DNA of 64,000 bases from CAWEQW01 sp963811365 (GTDB lineage Bacteria; Actinomycetota; Actinomycetes; Propionibacteriales; Nocardioidaceae): positions 62,001 to 126,000 of the forward strand of contig CAWEQW010000006.1 of assembly GCA_963811365.1 (NCBI GenBank). The letters run 5' to 3'. This document shows positions 17,124 to 25,109 of this stretch, piece by piece. The notes beneath the pieces were generated by a model. The model had not been told where the DNA came from and did not search any database. It saw only the letters and a program-made list of their open reading frames with translations. The translations under genes were made by a program, and so were the position numbers. Numbering within the stretch: the stretch's first letter is position 1; every line of letters starts with the position of its first letter.

Positions 17124-18296
17124 CTAGCAGCCCATGGCGGGGCTCCGGAAGCCCGGGTACGGGTTCAGGTCACCCATGAACGTGTACCTCCCCCGGCACC
17201 GCTCTGAGTGGGCTGGGAGGTGGTGTTCGGGTCCTGGCGCGCGAACCAGGGCAGGAAGACCTCGTCCTCGGGGTGCCAGTAGCCGTCGGCGTCCGGGGAA
17301 GAGCCGTCGTAGATGTTGCCCGGCATGGTGAAGCCGATGCCGACGACCGGGTCGCCCGTCTCGAGGATGCCGGTGCAGCCGTACTGCGGAGCAGTCGGCG
17401 TGAGCCAGGGGTTCACCGTGTTGTTCACGAACGGGTCGTCCCCCCATTCGGCGATCTCGTGGCTGAGCGCGTGGATGTCGCGAAGGAACGGGGTCCGCGC
17501 CGCCGTTGCCGTCTCCGAAGGTCCCGGGCCGGGTGTACGCGCGAGTATGCGAAGGTCTGCACACCCTGACGACCCTGACCGTGCGTGGAGCCGGATCCGT
17601 TGCCCACGGCGACCGAGGCGCCGTGGTAGCCGATGATGCAGCAGTTGTCGACCGTTCCCGCGTACAGCATCACGTTGTCGGTGAGGAAGATCGGCAGGTG
17701 CGTCGGGTCCGTGTGCTGCTGGCCCATGTACTGCTGGATCCGGCTGGAGAACCACGACGCGTCGACCAGCCCGAAGGGGACCTGGCGGCCGGACAGGTAG
17801 GCACCGCCCTTGCCCGCCGGCACGGTGAGCGTGACCGGGGCATGGACCGTCGGCTGCCCCAGGCTCACGTGGTAGCCGGTGCCCACCTTGTTGAACTGCG
17901 AGCGCATGATCGCGTCCTCGTACTGCACACCGTCGTTGTGCGCCGAAGCTCCCCGGCACCAGTCCCGGCCTCGGTGGAGTAGTCACCGGAGTGCGCGGTG
18001 GTGCCGTAGTCGCCGGACTCGAAGATCGGCGAGTGAGCGGTCCGGCTGACCACGTCCGCGCCGTTGAGGGCATGGCCGGGGTTGGCTCTGAACACCACGT
18101 TGACCGGGATGATGTCGGTCGGCGTCACCGTGGCGCCGACCGACTTCGGGTCGGAACCCACCATGTTGTAGCCGTAGGTCCTGCCGTCGGTCGGATCGGT
18201 GAACTGGCCATGCCAGTGCGCGACGGTCTTGTCGGTGTTCAGTGGTGTCGCGCCACCCATCTCCGTGAACCGAGCGTCGCCCTGCGACAGGTTCAT
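17124..18296 (-). pseudogene. Broken secreted-protein gene (unknown family, HEIAEW motif)
   Basis: Pieces in three frames join into one protein of ~390 residues: KTVAHWHGQFTDPTDG, YGYNMVG, SPIFESGDYG, HNDGVQYEDAIMRSQFNKVG, LPIFLTDNVMLYAG, CCIIGYHGAS, ALSHEIAEWGDDPF, TGILETGDPVVGIGFTMPG and YTFMGDLNPYPGFRSPAMGC. This resembles a family of uncharacterised secreted bacterial proteins. Four indels are needed: runs at 17951-17954 and 17190-17194 are one base short, and ~17539-17544 and 17490-17493 are one base long. No signal peptide precedes MNLSQGDARF at 18296; hairpin copy E begins 24 nt further on. It is probably a 5'-truncated remnant. Confidence 0.65.
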
Positions 18297-18320
18297 CACC
18301 GAGTTTGGGAAGACCAACCA

Positions 18321-18414
18321 GCGACCACTCGGACCGGCAGTCGGCCTGCGACCACCGGCCTGGTACCCGTGGAGCACCGCCTCCCGGTGGGCGAGTGCCG
18401 GTCGGAGTGGTCGC
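18321..18414. repeat. 3'-end hairpin repeat, copy E
   Basis: The left arm (18321-18344, core CCACTCGGACCGGCAGTCGG) and right arm (18391-18414, core GAGTGCCGGTCGGAGTGG) enclose a 46-nt loop, 94 nt in total. The loop ends can pair further (CCACCGG with CCGGTGG). The element is 20 nt past the stop of the minus-strand MerR gene and borders the 5' end of the truncated pseudogene. Confidence 0.8.
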
Positions 18415-18434
18415 AGGCCGGCCCGACGCGAGGC

Positions 18435-19286
18435 TCAGTGCCGCGCGTCGAGGTAGCCCATCGTCCGGGTGAGCAGGTCGGAGGCCCGGCGCAGGTCCGC
18501 GGAGGCGTCGGGCGGGTCGTCGGCCAGCAGGGCGAGCTCGGTCGTGTGCAGCCCCGGCCGGTACTCGTCGACGAGCGAGGCGGCAACGCGGCTGGCATGC
18601 CGCACCGCGCGCGGGTCCACCGTCCACAGGGCCTCGAAGCGCCGGCGCGCGTCGGGGACCGCCTCCTGGCCCGGCCGCTCGACGGCCACCATGCAGGCCG
18701 GCAGGTCCGGCGCGTCGCAGACCACGATCCACTCCCGGTTGAGCGGCGCCTCGTGCGGGAGGGCCACCTGGACCGGCACACCGGGTCCTGGCTCCCGCGG
18801 GTCGACGGTGTCGGCGAAGACCACGGCGACGAGGGCGGTGCGCGCGAGCTCCACCCACCGGGCGTAGGAGCCCCGGAGGAACTCGCCGCGCTGGAAGCCG
18901 CCGAAGAGGACCGGCTGCTCGGCTCGCGCGCAGCACTCGTCCTCGATGGCGTGGCTCAGTGCGAGCAGGCTGGTCTTCACCAGTGGCTGCGGAACGAGCT
19001 CGGGGTGCTGACGCCGCAGCTCGGCGTAGAGCGACCGCGACTGCAGGGGCTCGGACACGGTGCGTCGGACCGCCGCCTCGAGGGCGACCCCCGAGCCACG
19101 GTGCCGGAGCACCTCGAGGACCGCGGCGACGTCCCGCTCGGCGTACCGACGGTGGCCTCCCGCCAGCCGGATGGGTCTCGGGAAGCCGTACCGCGCCTCC
19201 CAACTGCGTAACGTGGCCGGCGCGACCCCGGTGCGCTGCGCCAGGCCGCCGATCGTCAGCAGACGGGTGCCGGGTGACGGATCCAT
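18435..19286 (-). CDS. MerR family regulator with DICT sensory domain
   Basis: A 283-residue protein. The N-terminal MerR helix-turn-helix (residues ~8-75: LLTIGGLAQRTGVAPATLRSWEARYGFPRP then GGHRRY) is followed by a DICT-like sensory domain (about 95-235: LLALSHAIEDECCARAEQPVLFGGFQRG, VVFADTV, REWIVVCDAPDLPACMVAVE). DICT domains are found in light- or redox-associated actinobacterial and cyanobacterial regulators. It is divergent from crtE with an 85-bp shared promoter region, so it most likely controls the carotenoid operon and itself. No B12-binding domain is present, unlike LitR/CarH. Confidence 0.87.
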   Translation of the reverse strand: MDPSPGTRLLTIGGLAQRTGVAPATLRSWEARYGFPRPIRLAGGHRRYAERDVAAVLEVLRHRGSGVALEAAVRRTVSEPLQSRSLYAELRRQHPELVPQPLVKTSLLALSHAIEDECCARAEQPVLFGGFQRGEFLRGSYARWVELARTALVAVVFADTVDPREPGPGVPVQVALPHEAPLNREWIVVCDAPDLPACMVAVERPGQEAVPDARRRFEALWTVDPRAVRHASRVAASLVDEYRPGLHTTELALLADDPPDASADLRRASDLLTRTMGYLDARH

Positions 19287-19304
19287 CGCGACTCCCTCCG
19301 CACG

Positions 19305-19335
19305 TTGCCTAGATTTTTCTGCATCTCTTGCCTAG
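19305..19335. promoter_or_regulatory. Direct repeats in the MerR/crtE divergent promoter
   Basis: TTGCCTAG occurs at 19305-19312 and again at 19328-19335, 23 bp apart (about two helical turns), inside an AT-richer patch (ATTTTTCTGCATCTC) that stands out in this DNA. It is a likely binding region for the divergent MerR-DICT protein and/or the -35/-10 region of either promoter. The crtE start codon is ~36 bp downstream. Confidence 0.45.
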
Positions 19336-19371
19336 GATACCCGCAAGACCCGTCACAGAGCTGGAGGAAGG

Positions 19372-20416
19372 GTGACCCCACTCACCACCGATGAGGCCCT
19401 GCGACGGCTGCTCGACGAAGGCCGGGCCCGCGCCGCGGCGACCGACCCGGAGCACGCCCGGCTCTGGGAGGCGCTCGCCGCGGCTACCGAGGGCGGCAAG
19501 CGCTTCCGGCCGGCCCTGGTGACCGCCGCCCACGACGCCCTCGGCGGGAACCGCTCGGACGCGGCGGTCCTGGTCGGCGCAGCGGTGGAGCTGCTGCACA
19601 CCGCGTTCGTGGTCCACGACGACGTCATCGACGGGGACGACCTGCGCCGCGGCCGCCTCAACGTGAGCGGCACCTTCCACGCGGACGCCCTGGCCTGCGG
19701 GGTCGCGCCCGACGGCGCCGGCGACCTCGGGCGCACGGCGGGGATCCTGGCCGGAGACCTCGCGCTGGCCGCCGCGATCCGCGCGGTCGCCACCTGTGGC
19801 GCCTCGCCCGAGGTCGTGCACCGGCTGCTCGACCTCTTCGACGCCGCCCTGCACACGACCGCGGCCGGAGAGCTGGCCGACGTGCGGCTCTCGCTCGGCA
19901 TGGGGGCCGCGTCGCTCCCGGAGAGTCTGGCCATGGAGGAGCAGAAGACCAGCGCCTACTCCTTCACCCTGCCGCTGCAGGCGGGGGCGCTGCTCGCCGG
20001 CGCCGGACGAGGCGACCGTCGGCCGGCTCGGGGAGGCCGGTCGGGTGCTGGGGATCGCCTTCCAGCTGCTCGACGACCTCGTCGGGGTGTTCGGCGACCC
20101 GGCGCGGACCGGCAAGAGCGCGACCAGCGACCTGCGCTCGCGCAAGCAGACGCCGCTCCTCGCCCACGCGAGGACCACGCCGGAGTGGGAGCGGGTCCGC
20201 ACGTACGTCGGCCGCGACCTCACCGACACCGAGCTGATCGAGGTCCGCCGGCTCCTCACCGCCTCGGGCTCCCGCCGCTTCGTCGAGGAGCTCGCGCACA
20301 CCCGCCTCGCCGACGCCAGGGCGGTCCTCGAGCAGCTGGGGATCCCCTCGGAGCTGCTCGCCACGGTGACCACGCAGACGACCGTCCTCGCGGGCAGCGA
20401 CGAGGTCGCGGCATGA
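19372..20416 (+). pseudogene. crtE: Geranylgeranyl diphosphate synthase CrtE, frameshifted
   Basis: About 347 residues after correction of one frame break: a polyprenyl synthetase with GGKRFRPALV, a first Asp-rich motif (HDDVIDGDDLRRG) and a second Asp-rich motif (FQLLDDLVGVFGD). It should elongate IPP/DMAPP to C20-PP and feed CrtB. At about 19996-20006 the frame shifts between LQAGALLAGA and PDEATVGRLGEAGRVLG (one base extra or two missing). The GTG start at 19372 follows GGAGG. It is the first gene of the carotenoid operon, and its TGA overlaps the crtB ATG. Confidence 0.87.
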
Positions 20417-21324
20417 ACCTGTTCCTGCTCACCCGACGCCCGCCGCGGAGCATCTACGACCCCCCGCGGACCACCTACGACTCCGTGGCCGAGAGCAGCG
20501 CCGCCGTGGTCATCCGCCGGTACTCCAGCTCCTTCGGGCTCGCCTCCCGGTTGCTCGCCGAACCCGTGCGGACCCGGGTCTGCAACGTCTACGCACTCGT
20601 CCGGATCGCCGACGAGATCGTGGACAACCCCGATCCCGGGCTCGGCACCGAGCCGCGGGCGCAGATGCTCGCCTGGCTGCACGACGACGTCCGGCAGGCC
20701 CTTCAGACCGGCTACAGCGGCAACCTGGTGGTGCACGCCTTCGCGCGAACAGCGGTCGGCTGCGGGATCGGCGAGGAGCTGGTCGACCCGTTCTTCGAGT
20801 CGATGGGGACGGATCTCGCGACCACCGTGCACACCCGGGCGAGCTTCGACCGCTACGTCTACGGCTCCGCGGAGGTCGTCGGGCTGATGTGCCTGCGGGT
20901 CTTCCTCTCCGGAGACGGCGCCCGGGAGCGGGCCCCGGAAGCGGACTACCAGCGGCTCGCTCCCGGCGCGCGGCGGCTCGGGGCCGCCTTCCAGAAGCTC
21001 AACTTCCTGAGGGACCTGGCCGAGGACCACGACGCCCTGGGCCGCTGCTACTTCCCCGGCCTCGACGTCGAGCGGTTCTGCGACGCCGACCGCGACCGGA
21101 TCCTGGACGAGATCACGGCCGACCTCGACGCGGCCGCCGCCGTCGTCCCGGAGCTCCCGACCAGCAGTCGCCGGGCCGTCCGGGCAGCGCACGCGACGTT
21201 CACCGAGCTCGCCGCCCGGCTGCGGGCCACCCCCGCGGCGGAGATCCGCCGGACCCGCGTCCGCGTCCCGGACCCGGTGAAGATCCGGCTCCTGGCCGGC
21301 GCCCTCTACGGGGGCCGCTCGTGA
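20413..21324 (+). CDS. crtB: Phytoene synthase CrtB
   Basis: A 303-residue squalene/phytoene synthase family enzyme that condenses two GGPP into 15-cis-phytoene. Signatures are YSSSFGLASRLL, the first Asp motif VRIADEIVD, YVYGSAEVVGLMCLRVF and the second motif LGAAFQKLNFLRDLAEDHDALGRCYFP. The length is normal for bacterial CrtB. The start overlaps the crtE stop (ATGA) and the stop overlaps the crtI start (GTGA), so the genes are translationally coupled. Confidence 0.95.
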   Translation: MNLFLLTRRPPRSIYDPPRTTYDSVAESSAAVVIRRYSSSFGLASRLLAEPVRTRVCNVYALVRIADEIVDNPDPGLGTEPRAQMLAWLHDDVRQALQTGYSGNLVVHAFARTAVGCGIGEELVDPFFESMGTDLATTVHTRASFDRYVYGSAEVVGLMCLRVFLSGDGARERAPEADYQRLAPGARRLGAAFQKLNFLRDLAEDHDALGRCYFPGLDVERFCDADRDRILDEITADLDAAAAVVPELPTSSRRAVRAAHATFTELAARLRATPAAEIRRTRVRVPDPVKIRLLAGALYGGRS

Positions 21325-22932
21325 CCTCCTTGCTCCCCGGCCGGCCGACCAGCCGGCCCTCGGCGCCCGGCGACGGCCCCCGACACGTCGCGGTCATCGG
21401 CGGCGGCATCGCCGGGCTCGGCACCGCCGCTCTGCTCGCCTCCCGCGGCCACAGCGTCGACCTGCTCGAGCAGAACGACGAGCTCGGCGGGCGCGTCGGC
21501 AGCTTCGAGCGCGACGGGTTCCGCTTCGACACCGGCGCGTCGTGGTACCTCATGCCGGAGGTGTTCGAGCACTTCTTCTCCCTGCTCGGCACCACCGCCG
21601 CCGAGGAGCTCGACCTGACCGTCCTCGACCCGAGCTACCGGGTGTTCTTCGAGGGACAGCGCGAGCCGGTCGACATCCGTCCCGACCGCGCGCACAACCG
21701 GGCGCTGTTCGAGGCCCTGGAGCCGGGGGCAGGCGCCCGCTTCGACGCCTACCTCAGCTCCGCCGAGGAGACGTACGACGTCGCCCTGCGCCGGTTCCTC
21801 TACAGCAACTTCGACTCCCCGTCCGCGTTCGTGCACCCCGACGTCGTACGCCGGACGGCCAAGCTCAGCAGGCTCCTGACCCGGTCGCTCGGCAGCCACG
21901 TCGCGGCGCGCTTCTCCGACAACCGGCTCCGCCAGCTGCTCGGCTACCCGGCGGTGTTCCTCGGATCGTCACCGAGCCGGGCGCCGAGCATGTACCACCT
22001 GATGAGCCGGCTGGACCTCGGCGACCGGGTGCTCTACCCGCAGGGCGGGTTCACCCGGCTCATCGAGGTGATCGCCGCGCTCGCCGAGCGGCACGGAGCG
22101 CGGCTGCACACCGGCACGACCGGTGACCGAGGTGCTCACCCGGGACGGCCGCCGCGGCCGCCGGCAGGTGACCGGTGTCGAGCACGTGTCGGGCGGCGAC
22201 CGCCGCACCCTCCCGGCCGACGTGGTCGTCGGAGCCGCGGACCTGCACCACCTGGAGACCGCGCTGCTCCCTCCCGCGCTGCAGACGCACCCGGAGCGCG
22301 TGTGGCGGCGCCGCTCCCCCGGCCCCGGCGCGGTGCTCGCGATGCTCGGCGTGGAGGGGCGGCTCCCGCAGCTCGCCCACCACTCGCTGTTCTTCACCTC
22401 CGACTGGGACCGCAACTTCGGCGACATCTTCGGTGCCGACGCCCGGGTGCCCGAGCCCGCGTCGATCTACGTCTGCAAGACGTCCGAGAGCGACCCCGGC
22501 GTGGCGCCCGACGGGTGCGAGAACCTCTTCGTGCTGGTCCCGGTGCCGGCCGACGTGGCCATCGGCGGGGGCGGCGACGACGGTCACGGGTCCGAGGTTG
22601 TGGAGCGGGCGGCGGACGCGGCGATCGACCAGGTGGCTGCCTGGGCCGACGTGCCCGACCTGCGCGACCGGATCAGGGTGCGGCACACCGTCGGGCCCGA
22701 GGACTTCGCCCGCCGGTACAACGCGTGGCGCGGCGGGGCCCTCGGCCTGGAGCACACCCTCCGCCAGAGCGCCTTCCTCCGACCGGCGAACGTGTCGTCG
22801 AAGGTCGACGGGCTGCTGTACGCCGGGGCGAGCACCGTCCCCGGTGTGGGGCTGCCGATGTGTCTGATCAGCGCCGAGCTGGTCCTCAAGCGGCTGACCG
22901 GCGACCGGTCGGCGCTGCCCGTGCGCGGATGA
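21321..22932 (+). pseudogene. crtI: Phytoene desaturase CrtI, one-base frameshift
   Basis: About 536 residues after correcting one base. The N-terminal FAD-binding motif HVAVIGGGIAGLGTAALLASRGHSVDLLEQ and GGRVGSFERDGFRFDTGASWYLMP are typical of CrtI-type desaturases, and the C-terminus has the usual LYAGASTVPGVGLPMCLISAELV. It desaturates phytoene toward lycopene. At 22119 an extra A splits HTGTPVTEVLT into two frames. The rest is intact and neighbours are functional-looking, so a sequencing error is plausible. Confidence 0.9.
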
Positions 22933-23036
22933 GCCGCCCGCCCCGCACCGAGGTACTGTTCTGGGCCGTGAGCGGCGACCGTTCCACCGAGTGCCACCCC
23001 GGGCCGACCCTCCCCCCGGAGGCGGGGTCGCGATGA
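22929..23036 (+). CDS. 35-codon ORF coupled to crtI and crtYc
   Basis: A reading frame from ATG 22929 (overlapping the crtI TGA as ATGA) to TGA 23036 (overlapping the crtYc ATG as ATGA). The product MSRPPRTEVLFWAVSGDRST... has no recognisable domain. Double ATGA overlap matches how every other gene in this operon is joined, so ribosomes leaving crtI would translate it before reaching crtYc. It may be a coupling leader only. Confidence 0.4.
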   Translation: MSRPPRTEVLFWAVSGDRSTECHPGPTLPPEAGSR

Positions 23037-23386
23037 GCCTGCGGCACTGGTCGTACGTGGCCATGCTGGCCTTCTGCCTGGCCGGCACGCTGCCCCTCGT
23101 CCGGGCGTTCCGGCTGCGGGCGCTGCGGCAGACCAGACGGCTGCTGCTCACCATCGTGGTGGCCGGGGCACCGTTCCTGGCCTGGGACCTGTACGCCACC
23201 CGGGCGGGACACTGGAGGTTCGACCCGGCCCAGACGCTGCCGTGGCGGGTCGCCGGACTTCCTCTCGAGGAGATCGCCTTCTTCGTCGTCATCCCGCTGG
23301 TCACGGTGCTCACCTACGAGGCGGTGCGGGCGGTCCACCGCCGGGACCGAGCCCGCCGCTCCCGTCAGCGCAGGGAGGTCTCGTGA
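23033..23386 (+). CDS. crtYc: Lycopene cyclase subunit CrtYc
   Basis: A 117-residue membrane protein with three hydrophobic helices and the lycopene-cyclase-domain motif FLAWDLYATRAGHWRF followed by GLPLEEIAFFVVIPLVTVLTYE. It is one half of the heterodimeric actinobacterial/fungal-type lycopene cyclase and must pair with CrtYd to form rings on lycopene. The start and stop both overlap neighbouring frames. The absence of a crtEb prenyltransferase suggests a C40 product. Confidence 0.92.
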   Translation: MSLRHWSYVAMLAFCLAGTLPLVRAFRLRALRQTRRLLLTIVVAGAPFLAWDLYATRAGHWRFDPAQTLPWRVAGLPLEEIAFFVVIPLVTVLTYEAVRAVHRRDRARRSRQRREVS

Positions 23387-23718
23387 CGTACACGGGAATC
23401 GCCGTGCTGGCCGCGCTGGCGGCCGTCGCCCTGGACCGCTGGGCGGCACGCACCCGGCTGACCACCTCGAAGACCTGGTGGGCGGCGTACCTCATCATCG
23501 TGGTCTTCCAGCTCCTGACCAACGGCTGGCTGACCGGCCGCCGCATCGTCCGCTACAACCCCGACGCCATCGTCGGCAGCGGCCGGGTGAGCTTCGTCGG
23601 GGACGGCAGGGTCGCGTTCGCGCCGGTGGAGGACCTGGGCTTCGGCTTCGCCCTCGTGCTGACGACCTGCGTGGTGTGGGTATGGCTCGGCCGCCGCAGC
23701 GGCGAGGAGGGGACGTGA
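23383..23718 (+). CDS. crtYd: Lycopene cyclase subunit CrtYd
   Basis: A 111-residue membrane protein with three helices, the partner of CrtYc. It carries the cyclase motif WWAAYLIIVVFQLLTNGWLTG and FAPVEDLGFGFALVLTT, corresponding to the second half of bifunctional lycopene cyclase domains (PxEE/PxED signature as PVEDLGF). The GTG start overlaps the crtYc TGA. Whether the rings are beta, gamma or epsilon cannot be told from sequence. Confidence 0.92.
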   Translation: MTYTGIAVLAALAAVALDRWAARTRLTTSKTWWAAYLIIVVFQLLTNGWLTGRRIVRYNPDAIVGSGRVSFVGDGRVAFAPVEDLGFGFALVLTTCVVWVWLGRRSGEEGT

Positions 23719-25109
23719 GCACCGCGGCCCGGCTGCAGGCGATGCGGCCCACCGACGTGGGCGTTCCCGGTCCGAGCACCCTGGACATGGCACGAGCCTT
23801 CCGGTCGGTGCGCGCCGACCCGCTGTCCTTCCTGGGCGAGGTCAGCGATCGCTTCGGCGACCTGGTCGCCTTCCCCGTGCCGGGCCCGCCGGCGCTGCTG
23901 GTCAACGACCCGGCCGCGGTCCGGCACGTCCTGCAGACCTCGGCGCGCCACTGGGGCAAGCAGACCGTGCAGTACGCCGCGCTGGCCCGGGTGACGGGAC
24001 CGGGACTGCTGGCGTCCTCCGAGCCGAGCTGGATCGACCACCGGCGACTGGCCGCACCGGCCTTCCACCACCAGCGCCTCGAGGCGGTGGGCGACCAGGT
24101 GCGCGCCGCAGCCGACGCGGCGATCACCGCCCGGCTCGCGGGCGACTCCTTGGCCACCGGCGCCGTGGTCGACGTCGCTGCGCTCACCCACCGCATCGGC
24201 CTGGATGCCGTGGGGCGAGCGCTGTTCTCCGCCGACCTGTCCGGCCACGCGCAGCAGCTGCTGGACGCGACGAGCGAGGCGGCGAAGCTGGTCGTCCGGC
24301 TGGGCCGGTCGGTCCTGCCGACGGCAGCGTGGGCACCCACGCCGACGAACGTGCGGCTGCGCTCGACCCGGCACCGTCTGGACGCGATCTCGTTCGAGCT
24401 GATCGCGCAGCGCCGGGCGCGCGGCGCGCTGTCCGCCGACGGCTCGCACGGCGACGACCTCCTCGGTCTGCTGCTCGACAGCGACCTGACCGACGGCGAG
24501 ATCCGCGACGAGCTGGTCACCATGGTCATCGCCGGCCACGAGACCGTCGCAGCGGCGCTCACCTGGACCCTGATGCTGCTGGCCGAGCACCAGCCGGCCC
24601 AGGACCGGGTGCGCGCCGAGCTCGCCGCTCATCCGGGGCCGGTGCCCATGCTCGGCCACCAGGACAGGCTCCCGTGGACGCGAGCCGTGATCGACGAGGC
24701 GCTGCGCCTCTTCCCGCCGGCGTGGGCGATCTCGCGACGCTCGCACCAGCCGGACGTCATCGGCGGTCGCCCGGTCCCGGCCGGCACGATGGCGATCATC
24801 AGCCCCTGGCTGCTGCACCGTCGCAGCGCGTCGTGGCCCGAGCCGCTGGCCTTCCGACCCGAACGCTTCCTCGACGCCGGTGCGGGGCGCTCGGACTACC
24901 TGCCGTTCGGGCAGGGGCCACGCCTGTGCATCGGCCGGGCCTTCGCGCTGGGCGAGATGGTCCTGGTGCTCAGCCGGCTCCTCGCGTCGTACCAGGTCGG
25001 TCTGCCGCAGGGCTGGGTCCGCCCGGCGCCCCAGGCGCAGGTCGCGGTGCATCCGCGCGGTGGCATGCCGCTCCTGGTGACCCGCTCGAGCGGCACGCGG
25101 CATGACTGA
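23715..25109 (+). CDS. Cytochrome P450, probable carotenoid hydroxylase
   Basis: A 464-residue P450. The I-helix motif AGHETVAAALTW, K-helix EALRLFPP (ExxR), and heme-binding loop FGQGPRLCIGRAFALGEM with the Cys ligand are all intact. It lies within the carotenoid operon, joined by GTGA overlap to crtYd, so ring or end-group hydroxylation of the carotene is the likely job, as with Thermus CYP175A1. The hydroxyl would be the attachment point for the sugar added by the next gene's enzyme. Substrate is inference from context. Confidence 0.9.
   Translation: MSTAARLQAMRPTDVGVPGPSTLDMARAFRSVRADPLSFLGEVSDRFGDLVAFPVPGPPALLVNDPAAVRHVLQTSARHWGKQTVQYAALARVTGPGLLASSEPSWIDHRRLAAPAFHHQRLEAVGDQVRAAADAAITARLAGDSLATGAVVDVAALTHRIGLDAVGRALFSADLSGHAQQLLDATSEAAKLVVRLGRSVLPTAAWAPTPTNVRLRSTRHRLDAISFELIAQRRARGALSADGSHGDDLLGLLLDSDLTDGEIRDELVTMVIAGHETVAAALTWTLMLLAEHQPAQDRVRAELAAHPGPVPMLGHQDRLPWTRAVIDEALRLFPPAWAISRRSHQPDVIGGRPVPAGTMAIISPWLLHRRSASWPEPLAFRPERFLDAGAGRSDYLPFGQGPRLCIGRAFALGEMVLVLSRLLASYQVGLPQGWVRPAPQAQVAVHPRGGMPLLVTRSSGTRHD

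Noticed and set aside
643..18414. Hairpin elements as integron attC sites
   Set aside because: Size and gene-end placement are similar, but the core sequences (GTTRRRY/RYYYAAC) are missing, the genes do not face one way and no integron integrase is seen.
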